From NCBI GenBank assembly GCA_020432595.1, contig JAGQGA010000117.1, positions 1-10,949 on the forward strand: a DNA stretch of 10,949 nucleotides. Direction: 5' to 3'. The translations under genes were made by a program, and so were the position numbers. Below, piece by piece: positions 6,378 through 10,949 of this stretch. The stretch comes from Anaerolineales bacterium (GTDB lineage Bacteria > Chloroflexota > Anaerolineae > Promineifilales > Promineifilaceae). The first letter of the stretch is position 1. Each line of letters starts with the position of its first letter. The notes under the pieces are model-generated. The model worked only from the letters and a program-made list of their open reading frames with translations. It was not told where the DNA came from and ran no database searches.

Positions 6378-8060
6378 ATGATACCCTCATCCATTCGCTG
6401 GCGGTTGCCGCTAAGCTATGCCGCCATTGCCTTGTTGACCACCCTGGCGTTGGGGCTGGTATTGTTGCTGACGCTGCGGAATTTTTATGAGCAGCAGGAG
6501 CAGCAATATTTGCAAAGCAATGCGGCGGCGATTGGCAGCGAGATTGTCCCGTTTTTGCGTGATGGGTTGCCGGTGGCAGCGTTGGAATCCCAGTTAAAGG
6601 GATTTGCTTTTTTGTCGCAGGCGCGGGTGCAGGTGCTGGACGCGGCTGAAAATGTGGTAGCGGATTCAGGGAGCGCTGCATTGGTGGGAGCCGACGCGCA
6701 GGTGTCGGTGCAGGTGGAGGTGAACGGGGTGCTGCGGGAATTTAGCCAATCTATTGCCGAAGGAGCGGGGCAGCAGCAGTTTCGTTCCACCATTGTGATT
6801 AGCGATGGGCCGCTGAGTTCTGACACCAATGTGGAAATTGTGGGTGGGGCGGTGATTGAACGGCAGGTACAGGTGACGGGCGGGGAGGATATGCGCGGGT
6901 TGGGTACGGTGTCGGAACTGCCGGTGGTGGGCACGCCGTTTGGTTTTGGGCTAGGTGGCGCGGCGGGCAGCAGTGATGAGCGGTCGGAACTGGTGGTGCA
7001 GCAGCCGCTGTGGAGCGTGGCAGGGGATTTGCTGGGGTATGTGGTGCTGTCGGAGGGGCCGGCATATGGGCGGGAGATTGTGCGAAGCGTGGCGTGGGGA
7101 TGGGGTGTTGCCAGCGTGGTGGCGGTGCTGCTGGCGGCGGCGGTTGGCTGGCTGGTGAGTCGGCGCTTGAGTGGGCCGCTGGTGACATTAACGGCCGTTA
7201 CCACCCAAATGGCCGCTGGTGATCTTACCGTTCGTACCGACATTGTCCGCAACGACGAGGTAGGGCAGCTTGCCCAGGCGTTTAACACGATGGCCGGGCA
7301 GGTGGAAAGCACTGTTGCCACCCTGCGCCAGTTTGTGGCCGATGCCGCCCATGAGCTTTACACACCGCTAACGGCACTACAAACGGATTTGGCTTTGCTG
7401 GAAGCAAAAGGCGAGCCGGTGGCGCGGGCGCGGGAACAGGCGGCTCGGCTACAAGCGTTGACCACCGGGCTGCTAGATTTATCACGGCTGGAGGGAAACG
7501 CAACGGCCGATTTTGCGCCGCTGGATATGGTGGCACTGGTGCAAAGAATGGCCGAAATTTATGCGTCACGGGCGGAGCAGGCGGGGGTGGAGTTTGTGGT
7601 GGAGATGGGGGGTGGGGCAACAGGAGTTGCCTCAACAGGAGTTGCCTCAACAGGAGTTGCCCTAACGGGAGTTGCCTCAAAAGCCGTTATTTACGGCCAC
7701 GAAACGCAGTTGGGGCAGGCGATTGGCAATTTGCTGGACAATGCCATCAAGTTTACGCTGGAAGGGGGGCGGGTCGTGGTTACGCTCACCGAGCCTGCCG
7801 GAGTGGAGCCTGCAAATGGTAAATTTTTGCGGCTCACCGTGCGCGATAGCGGCATTGGCATTCCCGCCGAAGATATGGCGCAACTGTTTCACCGCTTTCA
7901 CCGAGGGCGCAACGTGGCCGCCTATCCTGGCAACGGGCTGGGGCTGGCAATCGCCAGGGCAATTGTGGAGGGGCATGGTGGGAAGATTGCTGCCATGAGT
8001 GATGGTGGTGGAACAACATTTACAGTTTGTCTCCCTTTATATGTGGCAGAGCGGGGGTAA
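6378..8060 (+). CDS. Membrane sensor histidine kinase (orphan)
   Basis: This 560-residue two-pass sensor kinase phosphorylates itself on histidine in answer to an external or membrane signal. A transmembrane helix at about 13-33 is followed by an extracytoplasmic region of about 200 residues with no recognised domain. A second helix (about 239-260) leads to a HAMP linker (about 260-313). The phospho-acceptor box is FVADAAHELYTPLTAL with H325; Tyr328 replaces the usual Arg. The catalytic domain has NLLDNAIKF (451-459), DSGIGIP (490-496), LFHRFHRG (503-510) and GNGLGLAIA (518-526). Four copies of a 15-bp repeat insert TGVAS units at about 415-434, between the dimerisation and ATP-binding domains. 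No response regulator is adjacent, so its partner must lie elsewhere. ATG 6378 is chosen over TTG 6372; neither has a good ribosome site. Confidence 0.93.
   Translation: MIPSSIRWRLPLSYAAIALLTTLALGLVLLLTLRNFYEQQEQQYLQSNAAAIGSEIVPFLRDGLPVAALESQLKGFAFLSQARVQVLDAAENVVADSGSAALVGADAQVSVQVEVNGVLREFSQSIAEGAGQQQFRSTIVISDGPLSSDTNVEIVGGAVIERQVQVTGGEDMRGLGTVSELPVVGTPFGFGLGGAAGSSDERSELVVQQPLWSVAGDLLGYVVLSEGPAYGREIVRSVAWGWGVASVVAVLLAAAVGWLVSRRLSGPLVTLTAVTTQMAAGDLTVRTDIVRNDEVGQLAQAFNTMAGQVESTVATLRQFVADAAHELYTPLTALQTDLALLEAKGEPVARAREQAARLQALTTGLLDLSRLEGNATADFAPLDMVALVQRMAEIYASRAEQAGVEFVVEMGGGATGVASTGVASTGVALTGVASKAVIYGHETQLGQAIGNLLDNAIKFTLEGGRVVVTLTEPAGVEPANGKFLRLTVRDSGIGIPAEDMAQLFHRFHRGRNVAAYPGNGLGLAIARAIVEGHGGKIAAMSDGGGTTFTVCLPLYVAERG
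7620..7679 (+). repeat. Four in-frame copies of a 15-bp tandem repeat in the histidine kinase
   Basis: The unit ACAGGAGTTGCCTCA occurs at 7620-7634 and 7635-7649 exactly. The copy at 7650-7664 has CT for TC near its end, and the copy at 7665-7679 has one A-to-G change. The unit is five codons long (Thr-Gly-Val-Ala-Ser), so copy-number change keeps the frame. Confidence 0.95.
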
Positions 8061-8093
8061 GCTTCTCCTTTCCGTCTTTTAAAAGTAGGCTAA

Positions 8094-8121
8094 GCGTAGG
8101 TTTGGCGTAGGTTTGGCGTAG
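8094..8121. repeat. 2.5 copies of an 11-bp direct repeat
   Basis: GCGTAGGTTTG at 8094-8104 is repeated exactly at 8105-8115 and followed by a partial copy, GCGTAG (8116-8121). It lies shortly after the kinase stop. No function is evident; slippage or an array of binding sites are both possible. Confidence 0.85.
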
Positions 8122-8124
8122 AGA

Positions 8125-8152
8125 ATGACAGGGGTAGACATTGTATTATACG
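8125..8152 (+). promoter_or_regulatory. Weak candidate promoter for the putative small RNA
   Basis: ATGACA (8125-8130) and TATACG (8147-8152) are 16 bases apart, matching the sigma-70 consensus at 5 and 4 of 6 positions. TATTAT overlaps at 8144-8149. A start near 8159 would give a transcript of about 95 bases ending at the terminator. Confidence 0.25.
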
Positions 8153-8158
8153 GGTAGG

Positions 8159-8253
8159 GTAAACATCTCTTCTTCTCCTCCTTATAGATTGAGTCAGGTT
8201 TCGGCGTTCCTGACTCGCAGAAAGAAAACGGGCTGCATGTGCAGCCCGTTTTT
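8159..8253 (+). ncRNA. Candidate small RNA with an anti-Shine-Dalgarno-like CU-rich stretch
   Basis: Between the weak promoter and the strong terminator lies a single-stranded CU-rich stretch (CTCTTCTTCTCCTCCTTA, 8167-8184). A hairpin follows with arms GAGTCAGG (8191-8198) and CCTGACTC (8209-8216), then the terminator hairpin. CCTCCTT is complementary to a ribosome-binding AAGGAGG, the layout seen in small RNAs that block translation starts. No known RNA family is recognised. It could instead be only the 3' trailer of the kinase mRNA, or a leader read from the other strand. Confidence 0.3.
8225..8253 (+). terminator. Strong intrinsic terminator, probably bidirectional
   Basis: AAAACGGGCTGC (8225-8236) and its complement (8241-8252) form a 12-bp stem with a four-base ATGT loop. 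Eight GC-rich pairs are followed by a T-run to 8253. A-runs on the other side make it work on the - strand too. It ends the kinase transcript or the candidate small RNA. Confidence 0.88.
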
Positions 8254-8291
8254 GCGTTTCCTGATCGTTAGCAGCCTGTCGGAGAAGTCCA

Positions 8292-8390
8292 AATAGGACG
8301 CGGACAAACGCGGACGAACGCGGATTTGACCTAATTTTTGCCATCAAACGTCCAAAAATCAGGCCAAACCAGGAAAATCTGCGTCCTATT
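8292..8390. repeat. 99-bp element with inverted-repeat ends, MITE-like
   Basis: AATAGGACGC (8292-8301) is inversely repeated at 8381-8390; with one G-T pair the match extends to 13 positions. Inside it lie three 10-base direct repeats beginning ACGCGGA (8298-8307, 8308-8317, 8318-8327) and a short dyad, ATTTTTG (8334-8340) with CAAAAAT (8353-8359). There is no coding frame. It may be a dispersed non-coding repeat; other copies are needed to show that. Confidence 0.5.
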
Positions 8391-8432
8391 GTTATGCTTT
8401 GGTGGTGGGCTGTTGCCTCTGTTTAACTCCAG

Positions 8433-8438
8433 TATAAT
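8433..8438 (+). promoter_or_regulatory. -10 box of the likely murJ promoter
   Basis: A perfect TATAAT lies 41 bases before the murJ start. The -35 region is weak: CTGTTG at 8410-8415 has the right 17-base spacing but few consensus matches. The AACGGCCGTT palindrome at 8451-8460 would lie just downstream of the transcription start. Confidence 0.5.
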
Positions 8439-8479
8439 AGGCGCATCTTAAACGGCCGTTTGTCGGCAACAGGAACTGT

Positions 8480-10051
8480 GTGAAAGAAGCTAACCGTACA
8501 ACCTCCGTAATGCGTGCTGCCGGGCTGGTGGGAGTGGCCGTGCTGCTAAGCCGCGTGGTGGGGCTGGGGCGCGAAATCGTTACCCGGTCGCTGCTGGGTG
8601 TGACTACGCTGGAAGCCACCGCCTACGACATCGCCAGCCGCTTTCCCGAAGCCATCTTTTTGGTTATCGCCGGGGGTGCCATCGGCTCCGCCTTTATTCC
8701 CACCTTTGCCGCCTACTTTGCCCGCGACGACGAGGACGGCGCGTGGCGGCTCTTTTCGGCGGTCATCAACCTGCTCACCGTTGCCGTTATCCTCATTGCC
8801 GCGCTGACCATGCTGCTGGCTCCCCAGTTTGTCCGCTTCTTTTTTGGCGAAAATTTGGGGCAGGAACCGCTGCTGCTGCCGCTAACGGTGCGGCTGATGC
8901 GAATTATGCTGCTGTCGCCCATTATTTTTGGCGTGAGTGGCGTGTTTATGGGGGCGCTCAATGCGCGGCAGCACTTTTTGCTGCCTGCCCTCGCTCCCAC
9001 CATCTACAACCTCGGCATCATTGCCGGGGCACTGCTGCTGAAGCCAACGGAGATGGGGCTGGCGTGGGGGACGGTGGCCGGGGCGCTGGGGCATTTGCTG
9101 GTGCAATTGCCAGGACTGCGGCAGAAGAGGGCGCGATATACGGCCGTTTTTACCCTCCACGACCCCGGCGTTCAACAAGTTTTGCGGCTCATGGCTCCCC
9201 GCGTGTTAGGGCTGTCGTTTAGTGAAATCAACAAATTTGTGGTGCTGTTTCTCACCGGCTCCATGCCGCTGGGCAGCCTGCCCGCCCTCACCACCGCCTT
9301 CCGGCTGCTGATTATGCCGCAGGGCGTGCTGGGGCAGGCGCTGGGGATTGCCGCCTTTCCCACGCTAGCGGAACTGGCGGCACGGTCGGCACTGCGCGAG
9401 ATGCGGCAAATTGTGATGGATTCGCTGCGGCTGGTGCTGTTTTTGGGGTTGCCCATTACGGTGTTGTTTATGCTGCTGCGCCAGCCAATCATTACCATTC
9501 TGTTTGAGCGGGGGCTGTTTGATGCCGATGACACCAATTTGGTGGCGGTGGCGCTGCTTTTTTACGCCTTGGGGCTGGTGGCACTGACGGCACTGGAGGT
9601 GATTGCCCGCGCCTTTTATTCGCTCAACGATACGCTGACCCCGGTGCTGGCAGGTGGGGTGCAAATTTTGCTGATGGCGGGGCTGAGCCTGTGGTTGAGC
9701 CAACGGCTGTTTCCATCGCTGGGGCAGCAGCCGCTGGGGGGGCTGGCGCTGGGATTTAGCATCTCCAATTTTGCCGAAGTGGGACTGCTGCTGTGGCTGC
9801 TGCGGCGGAAATTGGGGGGGCTAAACGGCCGTTTTCTCCTCAACGGTCTCCTTCGCATGGGGGTAGCCAGCCTGACCATGGGAGTTGGTATGTGGGGCAT
9901 GGCGCAGCTTTGGCAACTTCCTTCCCTTTTGCTACAGGCTATCGTTGGCACCATCGTTGGGATAGTTCTTTACCTGGGCGCAAGCTGGCTGCTGCGCGTG
10001 GAGGAGTTGACCAAGTTTGTAGGGTACGGCCGGCGGCTTTGGCGCAGGTAG
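8480..10051 (+). CDS. murJ: MurJ/MviN lipid II flippase
   Basis: This 523-residue polytopic membrane protein of the MOP superfamily flips the peptidoglycan precursor lipid II to the outer face of the cytoplasmic membrane. Length and a dense series of hydrophobic segments over the whole protein fit MurJ. Family motifs include SRVVGLGREIV (24-34), AGGAIGSAFIPTFAAYF (64-80) and FMGALNARQHFLLPALAP (156-173). AFRLLIMPQGVLGQALG (273-289), then AAFPTLAELAAR (291-302), and the late ARAFYSLNDTLTPVLAGG also match. By eye, the position of the essential E. coli Asp39 is Thr47 here, with Asp50 three residues on. The start is GTG 8480 with AGGA 5 bases upstream. Its stop lies 8 bases before the next gene, so they are probably one operon. 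Palindromes lie at 9140 and 9825. Confidence 0.95.
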   Translation: MKEANRTTSVMRAAGLVGVAVLLSRVVGLGREIVTRSLLGVTTLEATAYDIASRFPEAIFLVIAGGAIGSAFIPTFAAYFARDDEDGAWRLFSAVINLLTVAVILIAALTMLLAPQFVRFFFGENLGQEPLLLPLTVRLMRIMLLSPIIFGVSGVFMGALNARQHFLLPALAPTIYNLGIIAGALLLKPTEMGLAWGTVAGALGHLLVQLPGLRQKRARYTAVFTLHDPGVQQVLRLMAPRVLGLSFSEINKFVVLFLTGSMPLGSLPALTTAFRLLIMPQGVLGQALGIAAFPTLAELAARSALREMRQIVMDSLRLVLFLGLPITVLFMLLRQPIITILFERGLFDADDTNLVAVALLFYALGLVALTALEVIARAFYSLNDTLTPVLAGGVQILLMAGLSLWLSQRLFPSLGQQPLGGLALGFSISNFAEVGLLLWLLRRKLGGLNGRFLLNGLLRMGVASLTMGVGMWGMAQLWQLPSLLLQAIVGTIVGIVLYLGASWLLRVEELTKFVGYGRRLWRR

Positions 10052-10059
10052 GTGTGGTG

Positions 10060-10587
10060 ATGAAGATAGCAGTGGGGTCAACCAACCCCGTTAAAGTGGA
10101 AGCCGTGCGGCTGGTGGCCGCCAAAATTTGGCCGGAAGTGGTGGTGGTGCCAACGGCCGTTCCTTCCGGTGTCAGCGAGATGCCCATGAGTGATGCCGAG
10201 TGCATTGTGGGGGCGCGAAACCGGGCGTTAGCAGCGCGGGAAACGGCCGTTGCCGATTTTGGCATTGGGCTGGAAGGGGGCGTGGCGCAAGAGTCGTTTG
10301 GTCTGACGCTGGTGGGGTGGGTGGTGCTGGTTGGCTCTAATGGGCGAGAAAGCATTGGTGGCTGTCCCCGCCTGCCGCTGCCGCCGCGCATTGCCCAGCG
10401 CGTGCTGGCCGGGGAAGAGCTTGGCCCGGTAATGGATAGTTTGGTTGGGCAGCAGGATGTGAAAAAGAAAGGGGGAGCCGTTGGCACGCTTACCAACGGC
10501 CTGGTGATGCGGCAGGAAGCGTTTGCAACGGCCGTTGCCTATGCCTTTGCCCCCTTTGTCACACCCCACTTTTATACACCTTCATGA
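10060..10587 (+). CDS. yjjX: Inosine/xanthosine triphosphatase (YjjX/DUF84 family)
   Basis: This 175-residue cytoplasmic house-cleaning enzyme hydrolyses non-canonical ITP and XTP to the diphosphates, keeping deaminated purines out of nucleic acids. Family signatures appear in order: GSTNPVK (6-12), PSGVSEMPMSDAE (35-47) and GARNRA (51-56). ADFGIGLEGG (65-74), GEELGPVMD (118-126) and KKKGGAVGTLTNG (135-147) follow. ATG 10060 fits the family N-terminus MKIAVGSTNP; a GTG one codon upstream and a long in-frame extension inside murJ are less likely. It begins 8 bases after the murJ stop. Three AACGGCCGTT copies (10153, 10243, 10528), each read as Thr-Ala-Val, crowd into this short gene. Confidence 0.92.
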   Translation: MKIAVGSTNPVKVEAVRLVAAKIWPEVVVVPTAVPSGVSEMPMSDAECIVGARNRALAARETAVADFGIGLEGGVAQESFGLTLVGWVVLVGSNGRESIGGCPRLPLPPRIAQRVLAGEELGPVMDSLVGQQDVKKKGGAVGTLTNGLVMRQEAFATAVAYAFAPFVTPHFYTPS

Positions 10588-10595
10588 TCCATCTA

Positions 10596-10625
10596 TTGCA
10601 ATGGTGCTGCTTTCTGTGTTATCAT
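10596..10625 (+). promoter_or_regulatory. Candidate promoter of the toxin-antitoxin operon
   Basis: TTGCAA (10596-10601) and TATCAT (10620-10625) are 18 bases apart, matching 4 and 5 of 6 consensus positions. They lie just after the nucleotidase stop and 34 bases before the antitoxin start. Antitoxins of this type usually repress such a promoter, but no clear operator palindrome is seen. Confidence 0.5.
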
Positions 10626-10658
10626 TTTTGAAAATCTGTAATCACATACGAGGCCAAA

Positions 10659-10907
10659 ATGGTACGTACTCAAATCCAATTAACAACTGAGCAGTCCGAC
10701 ACCCTAAAAAGACTCTCAGAAGCGCAGGGGGTTTCCATGGCTGAACTTATTCGCCAAAGCATTGATCTGTACATTGCCAAACGCCATGAGCCGACCCTGG
10801 CAGAAAAGCGCCGCCGCGCATTAACGGCCGTTGGTACGTTTACCGATGAAGCAACCGACCTTTCCGAAAATCACGACACCTATTTTGCCGAGGCTGCACA
10901 GCAGTGA
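10659..10907 (+). CDS. vapB: Ribbon-helix-helix antitoxin (VapB-like)
   Basis: This is an 82-residue protein. The N-terminus RTQIQLTTEQSDTLKRLSEA is a short beta strand followed by a helix. With SMAELIRQSIDLYIAK (about 26-41) it makes a ribbon-helix-helix DNA-binding fold, as in CopG-like antitoxins. The acidic, flexible C-terminus (FTDEATDLSENHDTYFAEA) is the likely toxin-binding tail. It would bind and silence the toxin encoded directly after it and repress its own operon. GAGG (10650-10653) stands 5 bases before ATG 10659. The TGA stop overlaps the next start as GTGA, the usual translational coupling in such modules. One AACGGCCGTT (10823-10832) lies in the gene. Confidence 0.85.
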   Translation: MVRTQIQLTTEQSDTLKRLSEAQGVSMAELIRQSIDLYIAKRHEPTLAEKRRRALTAVGTFTDEATDLSENHDTYFAEAAQQ

Positions 10908-10949
10908 GAGTTTTTGTAGACAGTTCCGCGTTTTTAGCCCTTATCAATA
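10904..10949 (+). CDS. vapC: PIN-domain toxin, VapC-like (5' fragment, runs off the window)
   Basis: GTG 10904 overlaps the antitoxin stop. The 15 readable codons give MRVFVDSSAFLALIN, the characteristic first strand and helix of a PIN-domain ribonuclease, with D6 at the place of the first metal-binding aspartate. VapC toxins cleave RNA, often tRNA, when freed from their antitoxin. The rest lies outside the window, so whether the gene is intact cannot be said. Confidence 0.8.
   Translation, partial: MRVFVDSSAFLALIN

Larger units (their letters stand above)
8061..8479. other. 419-base gene-free region between the kinase and murJ
   Basis: It holds, in order, an 11-bp tandem repeat (8094-8121), a possible small RNA with a two-hairpin end (8159-8253), a 99-bp inverted-repeat element (8292-8390), a TATAAT box (8433-8438) and an AACGGCCGTT palindrome (8451-8460). 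No protein-coding frame here looks real on either strand. Confidence 0.7.
33..10832. repeat. Dispersed AACGGCCGTT palindrome family (13 copies of the ACGGCCGT core)
   Basis: The core ACGGCCGT starts at 33, 550, 4059, 4873, 6064, 7191, 8452, 9140, 9825, 10153, 10243, 10528 and 10824. Eleven copies extend to AACGGCCGTT; those at 33 and 9140 have T at the first position. Twelve are in coding sequence: nine read Thr-Ala-Val, two Asn-Gly-Arg and one Arg-Pro. The copy at 8452 is between genes. With 60% GC, about 0.3 core copies would be expected. None occurs from 558 to 4058, which includes the AT-rich ATPase gene. Confidence 0.9.

Noticed and set aside
6485..7321. 278-residue open frame on the - strand inside the histidine kinase
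   Set aside because: It is rich in Ser, Thr and Pro, as expected for the complement of GC-rich kinase codons, and the kinase domains on the + strand are unmistakable.
8079..8184. Tiny - strand frames (6 and 20 codons) behind a perfect TAAGGAGG
   Set aside because: The ribosome site is striking, but the frames are too short, one runs through the 11-bp tandem repeat, and no promoter is evident. The bases are explained equally well by the candidate small RNA on the other strand.

Overview
The window is a stretch of a bacterial chromosome of high GC content with ordinary housekeeping and accessory genes, nearly all on the + strand. A free-living member of the Chloroflexota (Anaerolineae or Ardenticatenia type) is my best guess. 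It rests on the mix of a beta-helix repeat protein, an LLM/F420-type oxidoreductase, a bacterial Elp3, a cyclase-family protein and a VapBC module, and on a very frequent AACGGCCGTT palindrome. No rRNA or other phylogenetic marker is present, so this placement is inference.

Layout. The 3' end of a beta-helix surface protein (1-167) is followed by a perfect 15-bp hairpin and an LLM-class oxidoreductase (297-1334). A 407-base spacer leads into an AT-rich gene (1742-3751) for a GHKL ATPase joined to a putative PD-(D/E)XK nuclease domain. That gene differs in base composition from everything around it. Then come elp3, the wobble-uridine tRNA modification enzyme (3904-5577), a cyclase-family hydrolase with altered metal-motif residues (5647-6309) and an orphan sensor histidine kinase carrying an in-frame 15-bp tandem repeat (6378-8060). 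A 419-base gene-free region (8061-8479) holds an 11-bp tandem repeat, a possible small RNA ending in a strong terminator, a 99-bp inverted-repeat element and a probable promoter. The lipid II flippase murJ (8480-10051) and an inosine/xanthosine triphosphatase (10060-10587) follow as a likely operon. The window ends in a toxin-antitoxin pair: a ribbon-helix-helix antitoxin (10659-10907) whose stop overlaps the GTG start of a truncated PIN-domain toxin.

Two signals go beyond gene content. The palindrome ACGGCCGT occurs 13 times (11 as AACGGCCGTT), where well under one copy is expected by chance. It appears in all three reading frames and once between genes, but never in the AT-rich ATPase islet. 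Several copies also sit at a switch in local strand composition: the + strand is G-rich to the left and C-rich to the right. Because the site is palindromic, this is a symmetric arrangement, as if a strand-specific mutational or repair process worked outward from each site.

The genes do not form one pathway. murJ (cell-wall precursor export) and the house-cleaning nucleotidase look co-transcribed. The ATPase-nuclease fusion looks like a recently acquired, single-gene candidate defence or DNA-processing element.
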